64,000 bases of DNA from positions 62,001-126,000 of the forward strand of contig CAKZYA010000033.1 of NCBI GenBank assembly GCA_937883755.1, written 5' to 3'. Made by a program: the position numbers and the translations under genes. The notes beneath the pieces are model-generated. The model did not search any database and was not told the DNA's origin. It was given only the letters and a program-made list of their open reading frames with translations. Source of the stretch: an uncultured Flammeovirgaceae bacterium (GTDB lineage Bacteria; Bacteroidota; Bacteroidia; Cytophagales; Cyclobacteriaceae). Positions 7,893 to 16,235 of the stretch are shown here, in pieces (the first letter of the stretch is position 1; every line of letters starts with the position of its first letter).

Positions 7893-9849
7893 TTACCACA
7901 ATCCCCAGCAGTTTGGCAATTTCTTGTTGAGACTGCTTTAGAATTTGATAGTCTTTGAGAATCTGGAACTGATCAACTTCATCGGTGGTCTCTTTAAGTT
8001 TCAGACGTTGCTCTTCCATTAGCTGTTTGAGGTAGGCAAACTTTAATTCTAAGATACTTCTTTGAATAACCTGGTGTAGAATATCATGTTCGCGAGTAAC
8101 GTAAATTTGGTGCAACAATTCCCAGTTTTCACTCAACACGTAGTGCTCTACTACCAAATCAATTATTTCTTTTTTGATTTCCTCCGAGCCATGCTCAGCT
8201 AACCAGGCCTCGGTAACTGTAATCCCTGTCAACGTTTGTTCTCGGTAGAGTTGATAGATTCTTTCGTACAAAGGGGTTTGAATCGCAATATCTTCCAATT
8301 CATGGTAGAGGTAATCATACACCTTTATCTCTTCAGTAGCTTCGCCTTCTTCCGTTGTTTCCGTCGCCACCTGAATGGGATGCTGACCGTATAGCACTAA
8401 AACCCGAATTACTTCCCGTTCTTTAACATAGATGGTAGGCTGAACATTAGTGATGTCTTCCTCTTCTGGTGGTAAACTAACTGGCTTAGTAGGCTGAGCT
8501 TCCTCTTCCATCAAGAATTCCCGCCTCTGAGAACTACGTCTTTCCTTAAGATGAATTTTATTCATCTCAGAAATCAGTGTCTGCTCATCAATTTCCAGTT
8601 GACTACTCGTCGTCTTAATGTACACCTGCCGCTGGATGGGATCGGGAACTTTGGCAATACTACCAACTACTTCTTTAATCAACTCTGCCTGACGAATAGG
8701 GTCGTTCTCTGTTTCTTTCTGATAGATTTGAGTTTTAAAACCGATAAAATCAGTACGGTGCTCACGCAAATACGCCTGCAACTCGCTAGTACTGAGGCGA
8801 CGGGAAAGACTGTCGGGATCTTCGCCTTCGGGCAGCGTCACTGCTTTTACCTGCAAGCCACCTTCTAGCAGCATATCAATACCTCGGAACGAAGCCTTTA
8901 GTCCAGCAGAATCACCATCAAAAAGAACAGTTACATTCTGAGTGTACCGACCAATGAGTCGGATTTGCTCCTGAGTAAGCGATGTACCCGATGAGGCTAC
9001 CGCGTTTTGCACTCCCGCCTGATACAGCGAGATAACGTCAGTGTACCCTTCTACCAAATAGCAATTATCTTCTTGCCGAATGGTCTGCTTAGCCTGGTAC
9101 AAGCCGTAAAGCACATCTGACTTGTGGTAGATGAGCGTTTCGGGAGAATTGATGTATTTGGGCTGCCCTTCACCCTTACCAAGCACTCTGGCACCAAACG
9201 CCAGTACCCGCCCCGAAATATTGTGCACCGGAAACATGACCCGTCCCCGAAAGCGATCGTACTCTCGGTTAGTTTCTTCTTTCTGAATGATGAGTCCGGC
9301 TTTGGCTAGGTATTCTTTCTGATAACCTTTCTTCAGCGCAGCTTGCATTAGTCCGTCCCATTGGTCGAGACTGTAGCCCAGAGAGAACGCCTGAATCGTT
9401 TCATCACTAAAGCCTCGCTCGTGCAAGTAGGTTAAGCCAATACTTTTGCCTTCCTCGTGCTTCCAAAGATTATTTTGGTAGTATTCCGCCGCGTACTTCA
9501 TTACGATGAACACACTATCCCGCTCATTACGGGCGGCTAGTTCTTCGTCGGTAGCTTCTTCTTCAGGAATATCAATGCCGTACTTTTTAGCTAGATGCTT
9601 GATAGACTCTACGTAGCTCATGCCCTCCGCTTCCATCAGAAAGGTAATAGAATCCCCAGCTTTACCTGAGCTAAAGTCTTTAAAAAAGCCTTTGGATGGA
9701 ACTACGTAGAAAGAAGGCGTACGCTCGTTATTAAATGGGCTGTAACCCCGAAAGTTACTCCCATTTTTCTTCAGGTTTACATAGTCACCAATGACCTCCA
9801 GCACATCGGCGCGTGACTTTATCTCATCAACAACTTCCTTTGGAATCAT
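7888..9849 (-). CDS. dnaG: DNA primase
   Basis: 653 residues. It makes RNA primers at the replication fork. The N-terminal zinc-ribbon region is recognisable (residues 33-66, 'GYSPFNNERTPSF', 'KDFSSGKAGD'), but the CHC2 ligands are replaced: Ser37, Asn40, Asp58 and Ser61 occupy the Cys/His/Cys/Cys positions. The catalytic core has 'FGARVLG' and the TOPRIM motifs 'LVEGYTDVISLYQAG' and 'VLFDGDSAG', so the primase centre is intact. The long C-terminal part would carry the DnaB-helicase interaction region. Loss of the zinc ligands is, from general knowledge, common in Bacteroidota primases. Confidence 0.95.
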   Translation of the reverse strand: MIPKEVVDEIKSRADVLEVIGDYVNLKKNGSNFRGYSPFNNERTPSFYVVPSKGFFKDFSSGKAGDSITFLMEAEGMSYVESIKHLAKKYGIDIPEEEATDEELAARNERDSVFIVMKYAAEYYQNNLWKHEEGKSIGLTYLHERGFSDETIQAFSLGYSLDQWDGLMQAALKKGYQKEYLAKAGLIIQKEETNREYDRFRGRVMFPVHNISGRVLAFGARVLGKGEGQPKYINSPETLIYHKSDVLYGLYQAKQTIRQEDNCYLVEGYTDVISLYQAGVQNAVASSGTSLTQEQIRLIGRYTQNVTVLFDGDSAGLKASFRGIDMLLEGGLQVKAVTLPEGEDPDSLSRRLSTSELQAYLREHRTDFIGFKTQIYQKETENDPIRQAELIKEVVGSIAKVPDPIQRQVYIKTTSSQLEIDEQTLISEMNKIHLKERRSSQRREFLMEEEAQPTKPVSLPPEEEDITNVQPTIYVKEREVIRVLVLYGQHPIQVATETTEEGEATEEIKVYDYLYHELEDIAIQTPLYERIYQLYREQTLTGITVTEAWLAEHGSEEIKKEIIDLVVEHYVLSENWELLHQIYVTREHDILHQVIQRSILELKFAYLKQLMEEQRLKLKETTDEVDQFQILKDYQILKQSQQEIAKLLGIVVS

Positions 9850-9925
9850 AGCTATGAAGGTAAAGGAAAGACCCGGATTTTAATAGCCCAACTCTCATGA
9901 GTAAATTTCATATACTTTACTTTTT

Positions 9926-10555
9926 CTATTCAATCTCTACATGGTAGATAGCCTCAAGAAATACTTTTGTAGAGCCTACTTCATTCTTACGACTTTTTAG
10001 CTCCTTCAATACTCCAGCCACTGTAATTTTTCTTTGGGGAAGCTTTTTCGAGCCCTTGGCGTGGGCAATCAAAAAAGTATTGCTCGCTGGTTCATCGCGC
10101 ATTTCGTATACATCGTACTTCTCTATCAGTGGAACTATAGTAAACGTGGTTGCTTTATCAGTAATGATGGGCACCATTATAAACCCCAAAAGATCAGTCT
10201 TGGACTCAACTAAAGTTGGGATACCCGTGATAATAGCATTAGAGGATACAACTCCCATGCTTTTTGCTTCTGATGGTGATAATTTCTGGGGCTTATATCG
10301 TTGGTAGGCTTTTTGAAGTTTGCTATCTAGTTTTGAAACCACTTCCTCTCTATTGGCTTGGTCTAACTTAGATACTGATAGCTCAAAGAAAAGAATCATC
10401 TTTTGCTTATCGCTAAATAACCCGGCTACTTTTCCCAATTCAGACCCAGAGATAATTCCATCGTCAATTTTGGTAAGAATGTTATAGAATCGTCCTCCAT
10501 TATCCAGAGTGGCAACGGCTTCACTTATATTTTTATAGGGTTCAATCTTCTTCAT
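9926..10555 (-). CDS. Hypothetical protein (209 aa)
   Basis: 209 residues, soluble, no signal peptide and no recognised domain. It starts with 'MKKIEPYKNISEA' and has an alternating helix/strand pattern, with 'SSNAIITGIPTLVESKTD' as a possible core strand region. It begins 20 bp after the bestrophin gene ends on the same strand and is followed by dnaG 76 bp later, so it probably belongs to one transcription unit with the bestrophin gene. Function unknown. Confidence 0.6.
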   Translation of the reverse strand: MKKIEPYKNISEAVATLDNGGRFYNILTKIDDGIISGSELGKVAGLFSDKQKMILFFELSVSKLDQANREEVVSKLDSKLQKAYQRYKPQKLSPSEAKSMGVVSSNAIITGIPTLVESKTDLLGFIMVPIITDKATTFTIVPLIEKYDVYEMRDEPASNTFLIAHAKGSKKLPQRKITVAGVLKELKSRKNEVGSTKVFLEAIYHVEIE

Positions 10556-10575
10556 TATAGTTATTTACACTTCAC

Positions 10576-11664
10576 TTACATCAATACTCCATTTTTGGCC
10601 TCTACGCTGGAAGGTAAGTCAGTCTCACCAAGCATTTCTCGTAGGTCCAATTCTATTGTCCGGCATAATGAGAGCATCGGAATATCATTCGCCATGCCCT
10701 GAAAAGGGTTTTCCGAATAGTCTCCTACTAGCTCCATCATTATATATACCCATCCAATTAACACTGCCGTGGGTACTGACACCCAGAAGCCTAAGCCTTC
10801 TGATTGCATTAGTTCGGGAATCATACTAAAAGGCAGTAGAAAGATGAAGATACCTACGAAGTAGAAGCTCATATTAGCGTATTGCCGAGGAAGCGGAAAC
10901 TTCTTAATACGTTCATTCTTACCTTGCAGGGTATAAAAGCTCTTCAATAGTTTGGCTAACTCCATGTGGCGAAAGTCATCAATCAAGTCTAGGTTTCTTA
11001 GCTCGCGTAAATCCCGCGATTGTTGGTTGATGATTTGGGTAACCGTATTTACGTAGCCTATTAGTCGGTCGTGCTCATCTTCCGGAAGGAATTGCTTAAG
11101 TTCAGTACGGGTAGTTTCATCGTTTACTAATCCCACCCCAAATTTTTCCTGATACATCTTAGCTTGTTTACCGATAGAGCCTCGCTGGCTGGCGTGTTCC
11201 CATGACGTGGGAATGAGTAACTGACTTCGGTGGGCGTACAGCCAGCCAATATGCCGATAGATGAGTCGCTTTTTAATAGCGGCAATATCCTGATCCGGAA
11301 TGGGTGAGTCGTTAAACTGATTACCTACAAAACCATCCACCATCATACCCCAAGAACGGCTATCGTTGACAATACCACCCCAGATTTTCCGGGCTTCCCA
11401 CATGCGGCTGTAGGCCTGATTGTTTTTAAAACCCGTGTAAAAAGCCACGGCCGTACCAATCACCGATATGGGCAGCCAGGGTAAACTCACCTTCAACAGT
11501 TCAAAATAATACAAAGCGGCTACGGTCAACATAAACACCGATAGCCAAGTAATGTGATGCCACGACCAGCCAATGATTCTGCGAAGAGGAATGCCTTTGG
11601 TTATAATCATACTTCTTATCCTGGATTTAAGAGTTAGGTTATCATTTACATACTCCAGGGACAA
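10576..11664 (-). CDS. Bestrophin-family ion channel (YneE-like)
   Basis: 362 residues. The N-terminal membrane part has two hydrophobic segments around residues 35-75 followed by 'FKNNQAYSRMWEARKIWG', the typical bestrophin signature. Two more membrane helices lie at about 265-315 ('FYFVGIFIFLLPFSMIPE'). 'YSENPFQGMANDIPML' near the C-terminus is also characteristic. Bacterial homologues form pentameric anion or cation channels in the inner membrane. The physiological ion is not known here. It is the first gene of a pair with the 209-aa gene downstream. Confidence 0.9.
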   Translation of the reverse strand: MSLEYVNDNLTLKSRIRSMIITKGIPLRRIIGWSWHHITWLSVFMLTVAALYYFELLKVSLPWLPISVIGTAVAFYTGFKNNQAYSRMWEARKIWGGIVNDSRSWGMMVDGFVGNQFNDSPIPDQDIAAIKKRLIYRHIGWLYAHRSQLLIPTSWEHASQRGSIGKQAKMYQEKFGVGLVNDETTRTELKQFLPEDEHDRLIGYVNTVTQIINQQSRDLRELRNLDLIDDFRHMELAKLLKSFYTLQGKNERIKKFPLPRQYANMSFYFVGIFIFLLPFSMIPELMQSEGLGFWVSVPTAVLIGWVYIMMELVGDYSENPFQGMANDIPMLSLCRTIELDLREMLGETDLPSSVEAKNGVLM

Positions 11665-11766
11665 TAAAGTAAAAAACCAGAAAAGTAGGTAATAAAGTTT
11701 TAGAGGTTACCTACTCTCTGGTACGTATATGCTTTAACTACTCCGAAAAACTTTAAACAACCAACC

Positions 11767-12417
11767 TTATCGCACTGTGAGGAAATACGTAGTGGTAAGA
11801 CTAAAAACCCGATTGCGAATAATATTATCACTATCGCCGTTGGGAGCAATGTTGGCTAGCCCCAAGTTGTAGGTGAAGGCAAACTGCACTCCATTCCGCT
11901 CGATGCCAGTGGTAAAGACCAGTCCGGCATCTAAACTGCGGTAGCGATCGCTGTTTTTATTACCCCAGCCGATGAATTCATCGCCCTCAAAGTCCCAACC
12001 TGCTACTATGTCGCCATCAGTGACAATTCGTCCGCCCAACCCGAAGCTAAAGTAGGGTCCTAAACCACCAAACACCTTCATGCCTCTTATGTCCATTCTG
12101 GTTACTAGGGGAACGGGTACGTGCAAGTACAGAGGACGAAAACGAACGTGGTAGTCTATTCCAAAGTTGCTGTCTTCTATCCGGGTTCCCCGGCTGGTAA
12201 GCAGCAGTGTCAGACGTACCAAGATCATATCATCATTAGAAACCTCAGCTTCGCCACCTACCTGCCAGCTAATTCGGCTTTTGGTATCAATCGAAACGAT
12301 ACGCTCTACTCGCTGATTGGCTAACCCCAAACCCACTCGTACTCCTAACTGTACCTCCTGAGCAACCGCTACTGTTCCGAGTAAAGTAGCAACTATAAGT
12401 AGTATATACTTCTTCAT
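11767..12417 (-). CDS. Outer-membrane beta-barrel protein (PorT-like)
   Basis: 216 residues with a signal peptide (residues 1-19, 'VAVAQEVQLG'). The mature part alternates short amphipathic strands with turns and ends in an aromatic/hydrophobic strand 'SLTTTYFLTVR', the pattern of small outer-membrane barrels in Bacteroidota. There are no catalytic motifs. It may be a structural barrel or part of an envelope complex; the role is unknown. It is the last conserved gene before the accessory island. Confidence 0.7.
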   Translation of the reverse strand: MKKYILLIVATLLGTVAVAQEVQLGVRVGLGLANQRVERIVSIDTKSRISWQVGGEAEVSNDDMILVRLTLLLTSRGTRIEDSNFGIDYHVRFRPLYLHVPVPLVTRMDIRGMKVFGGLGPYFSFGLGGRIVTDGDIVAGWDFEGDEFIGWGNKNSDRYRSLDAGLVFTTGIERNGVQFAFTYNLGLANIAPNGDSDNIIRNRVFSLTTTYFLTVR

Positions 12418-12472
12418 GATTTTATCATTTAGTGCCTTTGTTACTAAATGAATATATTCCTAGTATTCAAAT

Positions 12473-12805
12473 TTATATAACCTCTTCTCTCACCTTCAAC
12501 CCAAGTTCTTTTAGCACTTCGGGTTGATCTTCAAAGGCAAAGTTGAGGGTACGGATGTAGCGTCGCATCCAACGGGTTAGTTCCATTTCTTTTTGCTTGC
12601 GTACCTGTGTGCTTTGCTGAGCTTCGTTACGTTCCTTATCACGACGGTCGTAAGCCTAATATACCGCTTCAATTTGGGCTTTGCCTTGTGCTAAATCTTC
12701 TGCTTTGATGCCATAGATTTTACGTAAAGCAGCAATCGTTTTAGCATTGGCGTAAAAAGTTTGTGCTTGCTTAACCCATTTGAGAATTTCACGAGATGTT
12801 GGATA
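12473..12805 (-). pseudogene. Decayed paralogue of the coiled-coil protein at 51378-52025
   Basis: On the minus strand a frame encodes 'EILKWVKQAQTFYANAK' and then, after an in-frame TAG (12656-12658), continues with 60 residues ending 'LKELGLKVREEVI'. This aligns with the C-terminal half of the gene at 51378: 'WFEQVRTFYNHLDAK' versus 'WVKQAQTFYANAK', and 'LESMGIVV' versus 'LKELGLKV'. The N-terminal half is missing; a TAA at 12806-12808 closes the frame. It is a truncated copy with a nonsense mutation. Confidence 0.75.
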
Positions 12806-12950
12806 TTAAGAGTCAACCGACGCTCTATAAAATATTATCGTTCGATGGACTGGAAGTAGAGCGTTTTACTAAGAAGAGAGCCTGAAAACCATGAGGCGAC
12901 TATTTTAACTCCGTAGGGACGCCACGGATTTTACTACTATAAGCTCAAAG

Positions 12951-13103
12951 GCGGTGACCCACATGTTCTGACATCCTTTACCACTCATTTAGGAGGGCAC
13001 TAATCCACGCTATATACAAGTCCTATTCGGACATAACTCTAGCAAAGCTACCGACCGGTACCCCGGCGAGAGGTATACGCATGTGGCTACGAACGCTTTT
13101 TAA
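12951..13103 (+). pseudogene. Relic of a tyrosine recombinase (integrase) C-terminus
   Basis: From 12996 to 13103 one frame reads 'GTNPRYIQVLFGHNSSKA' and then 'RYTHVATNAF' to a TAA. This is the box II region of tyrosine recombinases (LGHxSxxTTxxYTHV) with the nucleophile Tyr. Just upstream, with two single-base losses, the frames give the equivalent of 'VTPHVL-SFTTHL', the HxLR region. A 4-residue insertion (YPGE) interrupts the end. No complete gene remains. The stretch 12810-12950 before it shows no clear coding signal. Confidence 0.75.
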
Positions 13104-13209
13104 AAGCTCAAAAATCATTAGATTAGTCAAACCATATAACAATTGGATAAAGCTGCTGATTGAGTAGCTGATATATCTTTGAATACTGTGAATCTTTAAC
13201 AAGTTAACA

Positions 13210-14361
13210 TTGAAACGACGATCATTTATAAGCTCAACAATTTCTTATAGCGTGCTAGCCATGACCTGGCCATTCATGTATTGCTCCTCAAAATCCAGAG
13301 CAGAAAATATTTCAAATGGTTTTTTTAAAGTTGATTTTCGAAAAGATCACTGGTGGTTGATTACGCCTGATGGAGAACCATTTTTCACAATAGGTTTGAA
13401 CCATATCGATCCGGCAAGTTTGCGGTATCCGGAAAATATCCATATCTGGCGAGATAAATATCAGGGAAGTACAATAAATTGGCTTAGGGAATCAGTGGCC
13501 AAAAATCTAAAAGATTGGGGGTTTAATACCCTTGGATGGGAGCAGGAAGTGACGGTGAGACAATGGAAGCATTCGAGGTCGTTTACTTTCGAAGAGTACA
13601 GAGCACTAAATATGCCTTACTGTCACATGCTTCCCTTTACGGAATCACACCAATGGGAACAACATACCCGACATTTCGATTTCAATAGCCCTGAGTGGGA
13701 AGAGTGGTGTGAATATATTGCACGGTCACATTGTGCTGAAATGAGTGAAGATCCAAATTTGGTCGGTTACTTTTATAGCGATTGTCCTACATGGATTCAC
13801 CAGCGGCCGGCAAACGAATGGAGAGGCCCTATATTTAATCCAGAGTTACTCGAAACCGAAGCTGGGAAAAAGGAACTTTCAAACCTGGCACAGCACTATT
13901 ACAAAACTACCCATGATGCCATACGTCGTTATGACAAAAACCACTTAATTCTGGGAGATCGCTATGAGGCCAACGCCCCAATTGCTTTTGAAGTTATTGA
14001 AGCTGCTTTACCGTATGTTGATGTGCTTTCATTTCAAGATTTTCGTGATCCCGTTACTCATCTTGACTCCTGGTACAAAAAAACCGGGAAGCCTGTCCTT
14101 CTCGCTGACGCGGCGAAAATAAAATGGCTTACTGAACCCGGAGAATTTACCCGAAACAACGGCCAGTGGTACGCTGATGTGCTGGTCCAATTGTTTAAAA
14201 ATCCTGGCTGTATAGGTTTCCATCTTTGCGGAGCATATCAGCGCAATAAAGCCAGACGTTATGGACTCTTAGACGAACTGGAAAATCCAGACCTGGAAAA
14301 CATAGAGCAAATAAAGACAGCTAACCAAAAAATTAGTCAGTGGCTGGACAAGAACTTCTGA
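13210..14361 (+). CDS. Putative secreted glycoside hydrolase-like protein (TIM-barrel, agarase-like)
   Basis: 383 residues from a TTG start; no ATG is available because an in-frame stop lies at 13189. The N-terminus ('KRRSF...', hydrophobic stretch, 'PFMYCSS') looks like a twin-arginine or lipoprotein signal. The mature part begins with 'WWLITPDGEPFFTIGLNHID', a signature shared with agarase-like and GH50/GH42-related TIM-barrel enzymes that act on plant or algal polysaccharides. 'GYFYSDCPTWIH' and 'GDRYEANAP' may carry catalytic acidic residues. The exact family is uncertain. It lies inside the mobile-element-rich island. Confidence 0.6.
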   Translation: MKRRSFISSTISYSVLAMTWPFMYCSSKSRAENISNGFFKVDFRKDHWWLITPDGEPFFTIGLNHIDPASLRYPENIHIWRDKYQGSTINWLRESVAKNLKDWGFNTLGWEQEVTVRQWKHSRSFTFEEYRALNMPYCHMLPFTESHQWEQHTRHFDFNSPEWEEWCEYIARSHCAEMSEDPNLVGYFYSDCPTWIHQRPANEWRGPIFNPELLETEAGKKELSNLAQHYYKTTHDAIRRYDKNHLILGDRYEANAPIAFEVIEAALPYVDVLSFQDFRDPVTHLDSWYKKTGKPVLLADAAKIKWLTEPGEFTRNNGQWYADVLVQLFKNPGCIGFHLCGAYQRNKARRYGLLDELENPDLENIEQIKTANQKISQWLDKNF

Positions 14362-14571
14362 TCAATTGCATCCTCTATTTCCTGATAGAATCCACATCGA
14401 ATCCTAAAAATAGCGTTTTCCATAACAGGCGCTAAAACTCATAGGCTAGACACCTCTAACTAATGAGCTAGTTTCAAAGGGAATTTGAAACAGAAAATTT
14501 TATAGAATCTAACAAACGTTAAGTCTACAGATTTTAGCTGATCGTTGTATGCAATTCAACACAATTTTGCA

Positions 14572-14576
14572 TTGAA
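14572..14576. repeat. Left 5-bp target-site duplication (TTGAA)
   Basis: TTGAA directly before the left 38-bp inverted repeat; the same five bases follow the right repeat at 16236-16240. A 5-bp duplication is what Tn3-family transposition produces. Confidence 0.75.
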
Positions 14577-14635
14577 TAGGTAACTCCCATATTCGTGTGA
14601 TATTTCACGCTAAGAGTTCGCTAACTGGAATCAGT

Positions 14636-14758
14636 ACGGTCGCCGCGCGATCGTGAAAACGTCAATATGAGAGTATGACACTAGAAGATCAATGGTATTC
14701 CATATTGCTTTAGACTATAGATTTACGTTTGTGACGGTCGCCGCGCGATGACGACCGT
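14636..14758. repeat. Duplicated GC-rich 16-mer inside the cassette
   Basis: The 16-mer ACGGTCGCCGCGCGAT occurs at 14636-14651 and again at 14734-14749, 98 bp apart. The second copy is followed by CGACCGT (14752-14758), so it can form a hairpin with a 7-bp stem. It is much richer in GC than its surroundings. Its place next to the left inverted repeat would suit a remnant recombination (res) site, but the usual resolvase half-site pattern was not found. Confidence 0.5.
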
Positions 14759-14838
14759 TAAGACCATACAGATAGCTCTATTCCAAGTATGTAAGCCTTT
14801 TTGTAGACATGGGCAAAGAATCTCGCCAACTTTTCTGA

Positions 14839-16017
14839 TCATTTTAGCAATGGTAATACCTCTCCATACATCGCATTACTAATCTGCTTAAATAATGTAT
14901 CATCCTTTTTATTCGGCAATCTATAAGTGGTATTCCACGCAAAAAGGTACCCACTCTTGGTTTCTATATTCACCCAAACAGAGGACATAAATCCTGATGA
15001 CTCACCTTCATGCCCCACCAACCTGAATGAATCAGGATTAATGATATCAAAGCCGATACCTTTAAAATGATCATGTCCTTGGCCATTCTTTTGTTTGCCA
15101 TGTACGCGCTGTTGAAGTATCAACATTTCTTCGATTGAAGTGCGTTTTAAAGGATTACTAGCCCCAGAGTTTATTCCACACAGAAAGTTGACAAATAAAA
15201 GCATGTCAGTCATCGGGGCATTCAGCCCTCCTGATGGATGATCCAGGCCAGTATTGTCAGCATTGTCAAAATCCTGGGCTTTGCTATATAATTTCTTCCT
15301 ATGCCCCCGGTAGTTGTTGGATCGATATTTCTGGAGGTGGTCTGGCAAAACATTAAAATAGCTGTTTTTCATACCCAAAGGGGTCAATATATTTTTGGTT
15401 ACATATAATGTATAGGTCTCATTGGCCACTCTTTCTATCAACAGACCGAGGATATCATACCCCATATTGGAATAACGATAGGCTGTACCCGGTGTATACT
15501 CCAGGGCGGTTTCTTTAAACGCTTCCAAATAACTCACCTTAGATTGCGTCTCATAAAAATTCCCATCAATCAGCTGGGTTGTTTTACTAAACCTGGGTAA
15601 ACCCGAAGTATGGGTTAATACCTGCTTAATGGTAGGTTCTTCATCAAATTCATTTTGAATGCTCTTCACTTCAGAAAGATGCTTACTAATAGGATCATTT
15701 AATGCCAGTATTCCCGCATCTCGCAATTGCATCATGGCGATGGCCGTAAACATTTTAGTACAGGAAGCCCAGTTATAAATGGTATTGAGGGTAATAGGTT
15801 CGCGGGTATCCTGATCCTGAAATCCATACATATTTTCTGCTGCGATCTCACCATCCTTCATAACGACCATTCCGTTACCGATGATATTGACCTTGGCTAA
15901 CCTTGGCTCATACCAGCTCATTAAGGAATCCCATTTGTCTGGGAATTCATTACCATCTTGTCCATGGGCTATAAACGGTAGCAATAGTAATGCAATAACT
16001 ATCTGTTTTTGTATCAT
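14839..16017 (-). CDS. Secreted serine hydrolase, beta-lactamase class C / S12 family
   Basis: 392 residues from the ATG at 16015-16017, chosen because a signal peptide ('IQKQIVIALLLLPFIAHGQ') starts there; the frame extends 32 codons further upstream without a signal-like sequence. The SxxK motif is 'SCTK', the YxN motif is 'YSN' in 'YRYSNMGYDILG', and a C-terminal 'VGHEGESSG' takes the HxG-type position. The family includes D-peptidases, esterases and class C beta-lactamases. Nothing shows that it confers resistance. It is the only gene inside the 1659-bp Tn3-like cassette. Confidence 0.85.
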   Translation of the reverse strand: MIQKQIVIALLLLPFIAHGQDGNEFPDKWDSLMSWYEPRLAKVNIIGNGMVVMKDGEIAAENMYGFQDQDTREPITLNTIYNWASCTKMFTAIAMMQLRDAGILALNDPISKHLSEVKSIQNEFDEEPTIKQVLTHTSGLPRFSKTTQLIDGNFYETQSKVSYLEAFKETALEYTPGTAYRYSNMGYDILGLLIERVANETYTLYVTKNILTPLGMKNSYFNVLPDHLQKYRSNNYRGHRKKLYSKAQDFDNADNTGLDHPSGGLNAPMTDMLLFVNFLCGINSGASNPLKRTSIEEMLILQQRVHGKQKNGQGHDHFKGIGFDIINPDSFRLVGHEGESSGFMSSVWVNIETKSGYLFAWNTTYRLPNKKDDTLFKQISNAMYGEVLPLLK

Positions 16018-16235
16018 ATGACTATTAGTTAAAGACCCATTATTACTACAAAGAACGTTACTGATATTAACCGCAAGGTATGACTCGGGCATCATATTTT
16101 CAAAAACATGCAATGCTGGTTGTGAATTGCTAAAAAGAAGCGGAAGGCTACCGGGCTATCTACAGAATGTGCCCACTCCTTATTTGAAGAAACCGCCCTT
16201 AGCGTGAAAAAAACCACGAATATGGGAGTTACCTA

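Larger units (their letters stand above)
14577..16235. mobile_element. Non-autonomous Tn3-family-like transposable cassette carrying one serine hydrolase gene
   Basis: The element is 1659 bp long. It is bounded by 38-bp imperfect inverted repeats at 14577-14614 and 16198-16235, identical at 34 of 38 positions by direct comparison. Both inner ends read CACGCTAAG, the hallmark inner end of Tn3-family repeats, and 38 bp is the typical length for that family. The outer end reads TAGG rather than the usual GGGG. It is flanked by a perfect 5-bp duplication (TTGAA). Inside, only a minus-strand beta-lactamase-fold gene is present; no transposase or resolvase gene is seen. The right end interrupts a Crp/Fnr gene. 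Confidence 0.75.

Noticed and set aside
14539-14576. 5' half of the Crp gene to the left of the cassette
   Set aside because: Joining the flanks leaves only about 11 open codons before a stop and no Crp signature, so the upstream part cannot be claimed.
14839-16017. Antibiotic-resistance beta-lactamase
   Set aside because: The SxxK and YxN motifs only place it in the broad S12/class C family, which mostly contains peptidases and esterases; nothing specific to resistance is visible.
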